64,000 bases of DNA from Sphingomonas sp. C3-2 (GCF_033025475.1 NZ_CP130322.1:3353001-3417000), one strand, 5' to 3'; shown: positions 26,370 to 35,603, numbered from the stretch's first letter. Notes: generated by a model not told the origin, from the letters alone. Translations and numbers: made by a program.

Positions 26370-27257
26370 ATGACGTTGACCGCGACAAGCTTCTTCTCCG
26401 CCGATCCCGGGTCGATCAGCCCGCGGGCAGAGGATCGTTTCTTCGGCGCTATCCGAAACCGGAACAGGACGTTCAAGTTCACCGGCACGGCGCGGCTCAC
26501 GGGGCTTGATGAGGCGCTGGTTCGCCAACTCGAAGCGCGCGGCCTGCGCGCGGGCGAGGTGCTTGATATCGGCATGTCCTCGGGCGTCACCACGCTCGAA
26601 CTCGCCGATTGCCTGCGGCGTTCGGGGCATGATGCCATCGTCACCGGAACCGATCTCACGCTGCGGGCCTATATCGTTCCCGTCGCACCGGGATGCCGGG
26701 CGCTGGTCGATGCGAATGGCCATGTGCTGCAATATGAAGTCGCCGGCCGCGCGCTTAATCCCTGGGGGCGGCGTCTCGATTATTTCAACGGCATGGTCGC
26801 GGTGCGCGCGCTGGCGGATCGGCTGCTCGCCCCGCGTGCGCGCCGCGCGATGAATGCCGGGCAGGGCATTCGCCAGGTGGCGCTCGTGTCTCCGCGGCTG
26901 TCGGGGCGCGCGGATATCGGTGCGCTCGAAGATAATGTGATGATCCTCAATCCGCGCTTCCTTGGGCGTTTTCCGGTGGTGCGTGCCGCCAATATCCTCA
27001 ATCTCAGCTATTTCCCCGAGGCCGCGCTCAACACGGCGCTGCGCAATGTCGCCGCCTATCTCGCCGGCCCCGGTGCGCTGCTGCTCGTCGTACGCAGCGT
27101 TCCCGGCATGGGAAATCATGGCAGCCTGTTCGAAGTCTCGCCCGATGGCGCAAGGCTGATCCTCGTCGAACGCTATGGCAACGGGTCTGAGGTTGAGCAT
27201 CTGGTTCTGGCGACGCGGCGCGCGGCGGGCATGGCGGGTGAAACCAGCCATGGCTGA
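26370..27257 (+). CDS. SAM-dependent methyltransferase-like protein
   Basis: The 295-residue protein has a SAM-loop-like segment EVLDIGMSSGVTTLELADCL near residue 65 and later strands (AANILNLSYFPEAALNTALRNVAAYL, then LLLVVRS) with the order of a class I methyltransferase, somewhat like CheR. The canonical Gly-rich loop is altered (DIGMSSG) and no family assignment is firm. It is translationally coupled to the GT4 gene by an 8-bp overlap, so it probably acts on the same glycan or a lipid carrier. ATG 26370 is assigned; the ribosome site is weak. Confidence 0.65.
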   Translation: MTLTATSFFSADPGSISPRAEDRFFGAIRNRNRTFKFTGTARLTGLDEALVRQLEARGLRAGEVLDIGMSSGVTTLELADCLRRSGHDAIVTGTDLTLRAYIVPVAPGCRALVDANGHVLQYEVAGRALNPWGRRLDYFNGMVAVRALADRLLAPRARRAMNAGQGIRQVALVSPRLSGRADIGALEDNVMILNPRFLGRFPVVRAANILNLSYFPEAALNTALRNVAAYLAGPGALLLVVRSVPGMGNHGSLFEVSPDGARLILVERYGNGSEVEHLVLATRRAAGMAGETSHG

Positions 27258-28458
27258 GCAACGGCCTTTGATCTGCTTTCCCTTTGTCGGCGACGATATC
27301 GGGGGAAGCCATATCTCTGCGGCGGGATTGATCCGCCGGATCGATCCCAACCGATTTCGGGTCCTTGTCCTGCTGCAAAATGTGAACGGGGCGATGGCGG
27401 CGTTTTTCCGCAAGGAGGGCATTGGCTTTGAAGCGGCGCCGCCCTCTGCCGCGCTCGCCCATGGGCAGCGGGCCGGGCTGGGGCAGGCGCTCGGGCTGGT
27501 GCGCGGCGTGATGCCGCTTGTGCACTTCCTGCGCCGCCGCGGCGTCGATCTGGTACACAGCAATGATGGGCGCACCCATGCCACCTGGGCGCTTGCTACC
27601 CGGCTCGCGGGGGCAAGGCTGCTCTGGCACCATCGCGGTGATCCCGATGCGCGCGGGCTGCGCTTCGTAGCGCCGCTGCTCGCCGATCATGTCGTCGCCG
27701 TGTCCCATTTTGCGGTGCCCAGGCCCGGAATTTACAGCGCGGCACGGCGCACCGATGTGGTGCACAGCCCATTCGATACCAGCGTGCACGAGGATCGCGA
27801 TGCCGCGCGCGCCGCGCTCATCGCCGAACTCGGCCTTCCTGCCAATGCGCTCGTCATCGGCTTTTTCGGCGCGCTGATCGAGCGCAAGCGCCCCCTGTTG
27901 TTCGTCGATGCCATCGCTGCGCTTCGGGCGCGGTTGCCCGGCCGCCCGGTGTACGGCCTGTTGTTCGGCGAAGCATTCGATGGCGCCGAACGCGCCATCC
28001 CCGCGCGGGTGTCGGCACTCGGCGTTGCCGATCAAATCCGCATGATGGGGTTTCGCGCCCCCGGCACACGCTGGCTCGCGGCGTGCGATATGCTGCTTGT
28101 TCCCGCGATCAACGAGCCTTTCGGGCGCACCTTGATCGAGGCGATGCTCGTCGGCACCCCGGTCGTCGCCACCGCATCGGGGGGGAATATCGAGGCGATC
28201 CGCCACGGCGAAACCGGGCTTTTGGCGCCGCCCGACGATGCCGAGGGGCTTGCCGATGCCATGGCCCGCCTTGCCGACGATCCGGCGTTGATGGCCACCA
28301 TCGCCGAACAAGCCGCGCTCGGCGCGCGCAGCCATTTCGGCATGGCGCGGCATGCCGACGCGATCATGGCGATCTATGATCAAATGCTTTCGCACGGGCC
28401 GACGCGCTCGGTCCGTGGCAATCGCCACGCCCGCCGGCCCGCACGCGGGATTTCCTGA
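27250..28458 (+). CDS. Glycosyltransferase family 4
   Basis: The 402-residue protein has the GT4 order: an N-terminal loop LICFPFVGDDIGGSHISAAGLI, the domain-two start LVIGFFGALIERKRPLLFVDAI, and the EX7E motif in NEPFGRTLIEAMLVG. The HSNDG segment (about residue 104) is shared by many GT4 proteins. It overlaps the methyltransferase-like gene by 8 bp. It marks the right border of the polysaccharide locus. The sugar specificity is unknown. Confidence 0.88.
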   Translation: MAEQRPLICFPFVGDDIGGSHISAAGLIRRIDPNRFRVLVLLQNVNGAMAAFFRKEGIGFEAAPPSAALAHGQRAGLGQALGLVRGVMPLVHFLRRRGVDLVHSNDGRTHATWALATRLAGARLLWHHRGDPDARGLRFVAPLLADHVVAVSHFAVPRPGIYSAARRTDVVHSPFDTSVHEDRDAARAALIAELGLPANALVIGFFGALIERKRPLLFVDAIAALRARLPGRPVYGLLFGEAFDGAERAIPARVSALGVADQIRMMGFRAPGTRWLAACDMLLVPAINEPFGRTLIEAMLVGTPVVATASGGNIEAIRHGETGLLAPPDDAEGLADAMARLADDPALMATIAEQAALGARSHFGMARHADAIMAIYDQMLSHGPTRSVRGNRHARRPARGIS

Positions 28459-28509
28459 CTCGCAGACACGATGGTCGGGGAAGGGGGCGCTGCCCCGTTC
28501 CCCCCATCC

Positions 28510-29265
28510 TCAGTCGCGCATCGCCATGCCGCCGTTCACGCTGAACACCTGCCCGCTGATCCATTCGGAATCGTCAGAGGCAAGGAATGCCACCATCGCG
28601 GCAATATCGTCGGGTTTGCCAAGGCGCGGGCATACGGCGCGCTCCAGCCCGGCATCGACATATTCCTGCGTCAGATGTTCTTTCACCGCTTCGGTCAGCA
28701 CCAGGCCGGGCGCCACGACATTCGCGCGCACGCCCTGTTTGCCATAGCGCGCGGCAACATGGCGCATCAGCGCATGCACGCCGTTCTTCGCGATCGGATA
28801 GGCCACCTGAAAGGCCGCCCCACCATAGGCCGCACCCGAACTGGTATAGATCATCGCGCCGCCTTGTTTCAGCAACTCGGGCAACGCCTTTTGCGTGCAG
28901 ATCAGATAGCTTTTGAGATTAAGCTCGATTGACCGGTCGAACACTTCGAGCGGTACGTTGATCGCTTCGATGTCCCCCTGCGTGCCGCCGGCCGCATTGG
29001 CATGGAAGAAGTCGAGGCGCCCGTAATTCTCCACCGCCGTGTCGACCAGTGCCTGCACCGAATCCTCATTGCAGATATCAAGCGCGGTGCCGATCGCGAT
29101 GCCACCGTTCTGGCGGATCTTTTCGGCGGTTTCCTCGGCCCAGTCGCCGCGAATGTCACCGATGACGACGCGCGCGCCTTCTTCGGCAAGTCGTGTCGCG
29201 GTTGCCGCACCAATGCCGCGGCCGCCGCCTGCAACAATACCAACCTTATCCTTTAGGCCTCTCAT
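28510..29265 (-). CDS. Short-chain dehydrogenase/reductase
   Basis: The 251-residue classical SDR has the cofactor loop GGGRGIG (about 13-19), NAA motif (N90), catalytic Ser142/143, Tyr156 and Lys160 (YPIAK), and a C-terminal FSVNGGMAMRD. Asp37 (VIGDIR) suggests NAD(H) preference. It likely oxidises or reduces a hydroxyl group in a catabolic route. A candidate TetR operator lies 40-55 bp upstream of its start. The substrate is not identifiable. Confidence 0.88.
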   Translation of the reverse strand: MRGLKDKVGIVAGGGRGIGAATATRLAEEGARVVIGDIRGDWAEETAEKIRQNGGIAIGTALDICNEDSVQALVDTAVENYGRLDFFHANAAGGTQGDIEAINVPLEVFDRSIELNLKSYLICTQKALPELLKQGGAMIYTSSGAAYGGAAFQVAYPIAKNGVHALMRHVAARYGKQGVRANVVAPGLVLTEAVKEHLTQEYVDAGLERAVCPRLGKPDDIAAMVAFLASDDSEWISGQVFSVNGGMAMRD

Positions 29266-29304
29266 CCATCCTCCTCATGGCGCGTTTTTATTGAATCGCC
29301 AATC

Positions 29305-29320
29305 ACTGGACTGTGGTCTA
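29305..29320. promoter_or_regulatory. Candidate TetR operator upstream of the SDR gene
   Basis: The octamer ACTGGACT (29305-29312) is followed by GGTCTA (29315-29320), forming an imperfect dyad TGGACT-N2-GGTCTA. The same octamer, inverted, occurs upstream of the Coq4-family gene. Confidence 0.4.
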
Positions 29321-29352
29321 ATTATTTCGAGAGGCCAAGGAAAAACGTGGGT

Positions 29353-29970
29353 TTACTCGTTATCCATCAGGCAGAAAATCAGGTCGCAGGCCCGGCGCAG
29401 ATGATGGTGCAGGTCGTAATCCTCGGTGATCCGCCAATTGTGGATGATGCCGACATAGATGGCGACCGCCGATTCGATCACGGGATGTTCAAGCGTCTCA
29501 TGCGGATCGGTGATGCCGTAACCCAGCATGTTGGAAAATGCCGCGCGCAGCCGCGCCATGCGCCCGGCGCCCGTATCCTCATGGATCGCAAGTTCGGAAT
29601 AGCCCACCAGATGCTTGGCGCCGCGCCCAAGCTTGTCCAGCCCGTTCGCGCCATGGTCGAAAACGGCGATGGTGCGTTCCCGGATGGACGGGATGGTGCG
29701 GCACAGTTCGGCGATCGCGTCCATGAACGCATCGTCCATCAGGCTCACGATTTCATCGACGATTTCTGTTTTACTGGCGAAATAATTGAACAGCGTCGCA
29801 CGCGAGATTTCTGCGCCCTCGGCGATCTCGTCCATCGTTGTGGCATAGATCCCGGCGCGCCCGAAACCCTTTCGGGCCGCATTAAGGATTGCAGCACGCG
29901 TCCGAGCCTTGTTACGCTCGCGCCGTGACAGTTTCTCCCCGGTGGAGCCCTGGTCTTTCAGCGTAGCCAT
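29353..29970 (-). CDS. TetR/AcrR-family transcriptional regulator
   Basis: The 205-residue protein has the N-terminal TetR helix-turn-helix (RTRAAILNAARKGFGRAGIYATTMDEIAEGAEISRATLFNYFASK) and an all-helical ligand-binding domain. It lies between the SDR gene (same strand) and the divergent Coq4/MFS pair and probably represses both. ATG 29970 is assigned; an in-frame GTG at 30000 would place the start in the putative operator. The effector is unknown. Confidence 0.88.
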   Translation of the reverse strand: MATLKDQGSTGEKLSRRERNKARTRAAILNAARKGFGRAGIYATTMDEIAEGAEISRATLFNYFASKTEIVDEIVSLMDDAFMDAIAELCRTIPSIRERTIAVFDHGANGLDKLGRGAKHLVGYSELAIHEDTGAGRMARLRAAFSNMLGYGITDPHETLEHPVIESAVAIYVGIIHNWRITEDYDLHHHLRRACDLIFCLMDNE

Positions 29971-30001
29971 CCTCTCGCTTTGTCTTTTTGCGACACTCAC
30001 A

Positions 30002-30034
30002 ACTGTAGACTTTCATCCATATTTGTAGTCCAGT
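30002..30034. promoter_or_regulatory. Candidate TetR operator between tetR and the Coq4-family gene
   Basis: ACTGTAGACT (30002-30011) and AGTCCAGT (30027-30034) form an imperfect inverted pair; the second is the exact complement of ACTGGACT found at 29305. It sits in the 129-bp divergent gap, the usual place of a TetR site. Confidence 0.42.
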
Positions 30035-30099
30035 CAATAATCACCGGACGGGCCGGCGCCAGGGCCGACGGAAAACAAAACGGCGCACGGAGAAGGATT

Positions 30100-30933
30100 G
30101 TGAACCAGATTTCCCAAAAGGATTTGGATTACTTCAATGGCGCCAATCGCGCCCTCACCACCGAAAGCTCGGTGCTGATCAGCTCGTCACCCTATCTCAA
30201 TCATCCTCGTTTGCCGGGGCTGATTGCACAAGAAATGCTGCGCCGCAACGGGGCAGACCTTGCGACGACGGCCTATATCCCCGAAGTCGCCACCTGCCTC
30301 TTCGAAGTCGAGGATCTCGCCTATGTCGAGGGGCTGATCGCGGCCGAGCGCGTAAAGAACCCCGAATTCGCCGCCTGGCTCGATCGTCGGCACCTGTCGA
30401 ACTTCGTGGTCGATGACGTCAAGGACTGCGCCCCCGGTACGCTCGGCAGCGTGATCCACGATTTCCTCGCCAACAGCGGCTACCAGATCGACTATTTCTT
30501 TCAGGGCATGCCGGTCGAAACCGATTACGATTATTACAAGAAAGAACGCGTCTTCACCCACGACATCGAACATATGGTGACGGGGTTCGAAACCGATTTC
30601 GCCAGCGAGGTCGGGCTGATCTTCGCGAATCTTTCGGCGTTCTACAAATATTTCACGCCCGAACTCGCCAGCGAATTCTGCCGCGTGAACGGTTATCTCT
30701 CGGCCAAGTCGATGATGCGCACGACGCTTTTCTATCCCCGCATCATGAGCACCTTCCTCGAGGCGCAACAGCGCGGCATCATGATGGGTCAGGGCTGGAA
30801 AAAGCCGCTGATGCTCGTCGCCTGGCGCGATCATCTCGATTGGACGATCCCGCAGATTCGCGAAGAATATGCGATCTCCGGCAGCCCCGAGGACGGGGCA
30901 TGGAGCTGGACGACCGCCGCCGTACAAGATTGA
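30100..30933 (+). CDS. Coq4-family protein
   Basis: The 277-residue protein carries the zinc-ligand motif HDxxHx11E of COQ4: His154-Asp155-Ile-Glu-His158 and Glu170 (THDIEHMVTG...ASEVGLI). COQ4 in ubiquinone synthesis is a C1-decarboxylation/hydroxylation factor. Here it is next to a TetR, an SDR and an MFS transporter rather than other coq genes, so a role on an aromatic or lipid-like substrate is possible. The start is GTG 30100, since GGAGAAGG lies 3-10 nt upstream; upstream in-frame codons cover the operator. It is followed by the MFS gene after 37 bp. Confidence 0.82.
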   Translation: MNQISQKDLDYFNGANRALTTESSVLISSSPYLNHPRLPGLIAQEMLRRNGADLATTAYIPEVATCLFEVEDLAYVEGLIAAERVKNPEFAAWLDRRHLSNFVVDDVKDCAPGTLGSVIHDFLANSGYQIDYFFQGMPVETDYDYYKKERVFTHDIEHMVTGFETDFASEVGLIFANLSAFYKYFTPELASEFCRVNGYLSAKSMMRTTLFYPRIMSTFLEAQQRGIMMGQGWKKPLMLVAWRDHLDWTIPQIREEYAISGSPEDGAWSWTTAAVQD

Positions 30934-30970
30934 GTAAAAGGCGGCGCGTAAGGCCGCCACGGAGACGCAG

Positions 30971-32260
30971 ATGACAAGCCGTCCGATACCGAATTCCGTA
31001 TCTCTGGATGCCAGCCGAAATCAGGTCAGCAAGGCATGGTATGCCCTTGCGATCCTGCTGATCATCTACACGTTCAACTATGCCGATCGCTATCTGATCG
31101 CCAGCCTGGCCGAGCCGCTGAAGCTCGAACTGGGGCTCAGCGACAGCTTTGTCGGTGTGCTGATGGGGCCGGCCTTTGCCGTGCTCTATACCATCTTCTC
31201 GATCCCGCTCGCGCGTCTGGCGGATCGCACCTCGCGCCTCGCGGTCATTTGCGGCGGCTGCGTCATCTGGAGCGCCTTCACCATCCTGTCGGGCATGGCG
31301 ACCGATGGCTGGACGCTCGCTCTGATGCGCATCGGTGTGGGGATTGGCGAGGCCGCCTTTGTCGCGCCCGCCTATGCCCTGTTGGCGGATTATTTCGCGC
31401 CCAATCGCCGGGGGATGGCCTTCGCGCTGTTCGGGCTGGGCATCTATTTCGGCCAGATGGGCGGCTATATCGCTGGCCCCGCCATCGCGGCAACCGAGGG
31501 CTGGCGCGCCGCGTTCGTCTGGGTCGGTGCGCTTGGCGCGCTGTTCGCCGTGATCGGCTATTTCACCGTGCGTGAGCCCAGCCGTGATACCAGCACGGGT
31601 ACCGCAAAGCCCGCCGCACCGCCCGTGCTGGCAACCGTTGCGGCGTTGTGGCGCCGGCCAACCTATTGGCGCATGAACATCGGCGTGGCGCTTGGCAGTT
31701 TCTCGGGTCTTGCCTTCGGGATGTGGGCGCCAACGCTGTTCGTCCGTAATTTCGATGTGTCGCTGGCCGAGGCGTCGAGCAAGTTCGGGTCGGCCTTCGG
31801 GGTTGCCGGGCTGATCGGCATGTTCCTGTTCGGGGCGCTGTCCGATCGCCTGACCGCGCGGGACATCAACTGGCCGCTCCGGCTCTCGGCGATTGCGCTG
31901 CTCTCGGCCACGATCGCCGTATCCTGCGCCACGGTCGCGCCCAGCATGGATGTGGTTCTGATGATCGCCATTCCCAGCGGGCTGCTTGGTGGCGGCTGGG
32001 TCATCGGCGCGCTATCGTCGCTGCAGCGCATTCTCGATGACAGCATCCGCTCTACCGGCGTCGCGATCTTCAACTTCGTGACGACGTTCGCCGGACTTGT
32101 CTTTGGTCCGTTTGCTGTGGGCGTGCTCAGCGACGCGCTGGGTGGCGGGGCCGATGGGCTGCAAAATGCGGTGCTGCTCGCGATCTCGCCCGGCGTCATC
32201 GGCGCATGGCTGTTCTGGAGTGCGTCGCGCACGCTGAAACAGGACGTGACCGAAGCCTGA
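30971..32260 (+). CDS. MFS transporter, spinster-like
   Basis: The 429-residue protein has 12 hydrophobic helices. The first reads YALAILLIIYTFNYADRYLIASL, where NYADR is typical of spinster-like MFS proteins. The loop 2-3 motif LARLADRTSR follows, then RIGVGIGEAAFVAPAYALLADYF. It likely imports or exports the organic acid or lipid-like compound handled by the neighbouring Coq4-family protein. It starts 37 bp after the Coq4 gene, which suggests one transcript, and ends at a clear terminator. Confidence 0.9.
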   Translation: MTSRPIPNSVSLDASRNQVSKAWYALAILLIIYTFNYADRYLIASLAEPLKLELGLSDSFVGVLMGPAFAVLYTIFSIPLARLADRTSRLAVICGGCVIWSAFTILSGMATDGWTLALMRIGVGIGEAAFVAPAYALLADYFAPNRRGMAFALFGLGIYFGQMGGYIAGPAIAATEGWRAAFVWVGALGALFAVIGYFTVREPSRDTSTGTAKPAAPPVLATVAALWRRPTYWRMNIGVALGSFSGLAFGMWAPTLFVRNFDVSLAEASSKFGSAFGVAGLIGMFLFGALSDRLTARDINWPLRLSAIALLSATIAVSCATVAPSMDVVLMIAIPSGLLGGGWVIGALSSLQRILDDSIRSTGVAIFNFVTTFAGLVFGPFAVGVLSDALGGGADGLQNAVLLAISPGVIGAWLFWSASRTLKQDVTEA

Positions 32261-32265
32261 TATGC

Positions 32266-32295
32266 AAAAGGCGGGGAGGAAACTCCCCGCCTTTT
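32266..32295. terminator. Bidirectional terminator
   Basis: A perfect 13-bp stem (32266-32278 with 32283-32295) has a GAAA loop. It is flanked by A4 and T4 tracts and sits between the convergent MFS gene and a hypothetical gene, whose stop codon it touches. Confidence 0.9.
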
Positions 32296-32762
32296 CACTG
32301 TACCCGGCCGATCAGGCGCTCCCAATTTTCCACGGTCATCGCCTGCAGATATTCGGCCTGCATTTCGGGCGTCAGCAACTCGATCATCTGGCGGCCCTCG
32401 ATCCATAGTTCGATCACGCCGAACTGGCCGCCACGCTTGCGATATTTGGCCGGCCAGTTTTCGCGCGCGGCAATCTCGAAAACCCGCTCGCTATCCAGTG
32501 CCGTCCCGATCGCCGCATGGGTTGCCGTAAAGCGCTCGGCGGTTTGCTTGTCTCCACTCGCATCGGCATCGCCCTCCGCTTCGCGCAGCACGGTGCCCAG
32601 TGGATAGACCTCGATCGCGGTGCCGCGGTCATCCCCGGCCATGGCGATCCAGCCATCATCCGAAACCGGTGGGAAAGGGGCCGCCTTTCCGCCCCAGAAT
32701 TCGGCCAGAACCTCGGCCACATGGCGCGGTTGTTCCGCCGCGATAGACAGGTGATACAGCAT
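32295..32762 (-). CDS. Conserved-looking hypothetical protein, possibly VOC-like fold
   Basis: The 155-residue protein begins MLYHLSIAAEQPRHVAEVLAEFWGG, a beta-strand and helix pattern that resembles the start of vicinal-oxygen-chelate proteins, and has IAMAGDDRGTAIEVYPLG later. No metal-ligand set is complete enough to be sure. No signal peptide. ATG 32762 is chosen since the region before it lacks coding character. The only link to its surroundings is the shared terminator with the MFS gene. Function unknown. Confidence 0.65.
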   Translation of the reverse strand: MLYHLSIAAEQPRHVAEVLAEFWGGKAAPFPPVSDDGWIAMAGDDRGTAIEVYPLGTVLREAEGDADASGDKQTAERFTATHAAIGTALDSERVFEIAARENWPAKYRKRGGQFGVIELWIEGRQMIELLTPEMQAEYLQAMTVENWERLIGRVQ

Positions 32763-32890
32763 CGTCACACCCACATCTGAAAGGCGGCGCTCATAGCATG
32801 CGGCCTTTCTCAGATGGTGGGCGCAAAAGGGGAGCGCGAAGGGATAGGGTAAATTCCGCCTCGCGCTCAACGGCTCATACGTCGCGCGCT

Positions 32891-33256
32891 TCAGTGGCCC
32901 TTTGCGGCCATCGCGGCGTCGTTTTCCGCCTTCGAAATCATCCCGTCGCTATTGCTGTCGGTCTTGGCGAACCAGGCCGATTTCTTCGACATGAATTCCG
33001 ATTGAGACATTTGCCCATCGCCGTTGCTGTCGGCCTCGCCCCATTTTTCGCCGGCCTTTTTCCCGGCCTCGGCCATGGTGAGTTGGCCGTTCTTGTCGGC
33101 ATCCATGCGGGTCCAGGCGGCAGCGGTTCCGGCATCATATTCCGAACGGGAAATCTGCCCGTCCTTGTTCTGGTCCATGTCCTTCCAATGGTCATGGGCC
33201 TGCGCGGTAGCGGCCAGTCCGAGGCACAGGCCTGCGGCAATAATCGCGCCCTTCAT
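32891..33256 (-). CDS. Exported EF-hand calcium-binding protein
   Basis: The 121-residue precursor has a signal peptide (KGAIIAAGLCLGLAATAQA). Four EF-hand loops follow in order: DQNKDGQISRSE, DADKNGQLTMAE, DSNGDGQMSQSE and DSNSDGMISKAE. Each has the Asp-x-(Asp/Asn)-x-Asp/Asn-Gly pattern and a final Glu. It is probably periplasmic and binds Ca2+. The ATG at 33256 has GGAGGATTGTCT upstream. A longer TTG start two codons earlier is unlikely. Confidence 0.9.
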   Translation of the reverse strand: MKGAIIAAGLCLGLAATAQAHDHWKDMDQNKDGQISRSEYDAGTAAAWTRMDADKNGQLTMAEAGKKAGEKWGEADSNGDGQMSQSEFMSKKSAWFAKTDSNSDGMISKAENDAAMAAKGH

Positions 33257-33433
33257 AGACAATCCTCCTCCATATGACGGCGTCGGCCGTCCATGACGAC
33301 CGAACGCCCGGGAACGCCGCTGCTATCCGTGCGGAAACGTCGAAACGGCACGTTTCACCCCGTTCTTCCGCATTATTCTGGGAGCGCGCCTCTTCTGCTA
33401 TGATCCGCACGGGGACGCATGGAGGATTGTGCC

Positions 33434-34993
33434 GTGTCGGAACAAGTGCTGATCGTCGGCGCCGGGCCAACCGGCCTCGTCCTTGCCTTGTGGCTAAGCC
33501 AGTTCGGCATCCGGCCACGGATCATCGACCGCGTGGCGGAGCCCGGAACAACCTCGCGTGCGCTTGCCGTGCAGGCACGAACGCTGGAATTGTACCGGCA
33601 AATCGGCCTGGCCGACGATGTCATGCGCGCCGGGCACAGCGTCAAGGCGGTCAATCTCTGGGTGCGCGGGCAGCGCGCTGCCCAACTGCCCTTCGGCGCA
33701 GTTGGCGAGGGGCTGACCGCTTATCCCTTCCTCCACATCTTCCCGCAGGACGAGCATGAGCGGCTGCTGATCGCGCGCCTCGCAGCCGCGGGCATCACCG
33801 TCGAGCGCTCGGTCGAGCTCATCTCCGCCCGCAATGCCGGGGACCGGGTCGAATTCGCTCTGCGGCATGCAGGCGGGCGTCAGGAACAGGGGCAGTCTGC
33901 CTTCGTCGTCGGATGCGACGGGGCGCATTCGGCGGTTCGCGGCGCAATGGGCGTCAGCTTTTCGGGCGGCACCTATCGCCAGCTCTTCTACGTCGCCGAT
34001 ATCGAAGGCGCGGGGCTGGCGCTCGACGGGCAACTGCATATCGATCTGGATGAGGCCGATTTTCTCGCGATCTTCCCGCTGTCAGGCACAGGCCGTGTGC
34101 GGCTGATCGGCACGGTGCGCGACGAACGCGCCGACGATGCCGGGGCTCTGGGTTTCGACGATGTCAGCCAGCGGGCGATGACGGGGCTGGGGCTCGTCGT
34201 CAACCGGGTCAACTGGTTCTCCACCTATCATGTCCACCACCGCGTTGCGGACGCCTTTCGCGCGGACAGGATGTTCATCGCCGGCGATGCCGCGCATATC
34301 CATTCGCCGGCGGGCGGGCAGGGGATGAACACGGGCATTGGCGATGCGATCAACCTCGCCTGGAAGCTCGCCGCCGTCCTGAACGGCAAAGCATCGATGG
34401 CGATATTGGACAGCTATCAGGCCGAACGGATCGGCTTTGCCCGGCGGCTGGTGGAGACGACGGATCGGGTGTTCAGCTTCGTCACCGCCGAAGGGCGGCT
34501 GGCTGATCGGATCCGCATGCAGCTCGTCCCGCGCCTTTTCCCGCGCCTCATCCGTCTGGCGGCGGTGCGCGATTTCATGTTCCGCACCGTCTCCCAGATC
34601 ATGATCAGCTATCGCGGTGGCCCGCTGGCCGAAGGGCGCGCGGGGGCGGTTCACGGCGGGGACCGTCTGCCCTGGGTGCGTGTCGATGGCGGTGACAATT
34701 TCGCGCCGCTCACCGGCATGCACTGGCAGGTCCATGTCTATGGCGAACCGACGCCGGACCTTGAGGCGTGGTGCGCTGAGGCCGAGGTGCCGCTTCATGC
34801 CTTCGCATGGCAGGATATTTGGGAACGCAAAGGGCTGGCCCGCGACGCTGGCTATCTGATCCGTCCCGACGGTTATGTCGCGGTCGCCGATCCCGACGGC
34901 GCGCCGGATCGGATCGCGGCGTTTCTGGAAAGCCGGGGGTTCATAATCGCATCCGCCGACCCATCCGAAAATCACCCCCTTGCCCCGGTTTGA
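33434..34993 (+). CDS. FAD-dependent aromatic monooxygenase (class A, UbiH/MhpA-like)
   Basis: The 519-residue protein has the GxGxxG loop VLIVGAGPTGLVLAL, the CDGAHSAVR motif that binds both FAD and NAD(P)H, and the GDAAHIHSPAGGQGMNTGIGDA motif. All three define class A flavoprotein hydroxylases acting on phenolic rings. The C-terminal thioredoxin-like domain is present but short. GTG 33434 is chosen because GGAGG lies 8 nt upstream; an in-frame ATG at 33419 overlaps that site. It stands alone; the substrate is unknown. Confidence 0.88.
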   Translation: MSEQVLIVGAGPTGLVLALWLSQFGIRPRIIDRVAEPGTTSRALAVQARTLELYRQIGLADDVMRAGHSVKAVNLWVRGQRAAQLPFGAVGEGLTAYPFLHIFPQDEHERLLIARLAAAGITVERSVELISARNAGDRVEFALRHAGGRQEQGQSAFVVGCDGAHSAVRGAMGVSFSGGTYRQLFYVADIEGAGLALDGQLHIDLDEADFLAIFPLSGTGRVRLIGTVRDERADDAGALGFDDVSQRAMTGLGLVVNRVNWFSTYHVHHRVADAFRADRMFIAGDAAHIHSPAGGQGMNTGIGDAINLAWKLAAVLNGKASMAILDSYQAERIGFARRLVETTDRVFSFVTAEGRLADRIRMQLVPRLFPRLIRLAAVRDFMFRTVSQIMISYRGGPLAEGRAGAVHGGDRLPWVRVDGGDNFAPLTGMHWQVHVYGEPTPDLEAWCAEAEVPLHAFAWQDIWERKGLARDAGYLIRPDGYVAVADPDGAPDRIAAFLESRGFIIASADPSENHPLAPV

Positions 34994-35041
34994 AGGGTGA
35001 ACCTATGTTCTCCCCGTCAAAACAACACATTGGGGAATGCC

Positions 35042-35593
35042 ATGGCGACGCCACTTTACACTATTCCGCTGAATGCCATCGACGGGGCCGATACCTCGCT
35101 CGACACATATGCCGGCAAGGTTCTGCTGATCGTCAATGTCGCCTCGAAATGCGGGCTGACCCCGCAATATGAAGGCCTTGAAAAGCTCTATCAGGGCTAC
35201 CGCGATCAGGGGCTTGAAGTGCTTGGCTTCCCCGCAAACGACTTTGCCGGGCAGGAACCGGGCAGCAACGCCGAAATCCAGGAATTCTGCCGCACCAATT
35301 TCAGCGTCGATTTCCCGATGTTCGCCAAGATCGCCGTCACGGGCGACGAAACCCATCCGCTCTACCGCGAACTCACGGCCGCCACACCCGCGACCCATGT
35401 GAAGGGCGATGAATTCCGCGAGAAGCTGACGGGCTATGGCATGACGCCCAATCCCGAACCCGGCATCCTCTGGAACTTCGAAAAGTTCGTGGTGTCACGC
35501 GGTGGTGAGGTCGTCGCCCGCTTCTCGCCCGATACTGCGCCTGACGATGCACGCATCGTCGAGGCGATCGAAACCGAACTGGCCAAGGGCTGA
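35042..35593 (+). CDS. Glutathione peroxidase
   Basis: The 183-residue thioredoxin-fold protein has the peroxidatic Cys37 (VNVASKCGLTPQY), Gln71 (FPANDFAGQEPG) and Trp144 (GILWNFEKF), the complete catalytic triad of the Cys-type family. It reduces peroxides in the cytoplasm, likely with thioredoxin or glutathione. Its length is normal. The ATG at 35042 follows GGGGAA and matches the family start; an upstream in-frame ATG does not. A GC hairpin lies after the stop. Confidence 0.93.
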   Translation: MATPLYTIPLNAIDGADTSLDTYAGKVLLIVNVASKCGLTPQYEGLEKLYQGYRDQGLEVLGFPANDFAGQEPGSNAEIQEFCRTNFSVDFPMFAKIAVTGDETHPLYRELTAATPATHVKGDEFREKLTGYGMTPNPEPGILWNFEKFVVSRGGEVVARFSPDTAPDDARIVEAIETELAKG

Positions 35594-35603
35594 TCGGCAC
35601 TAT

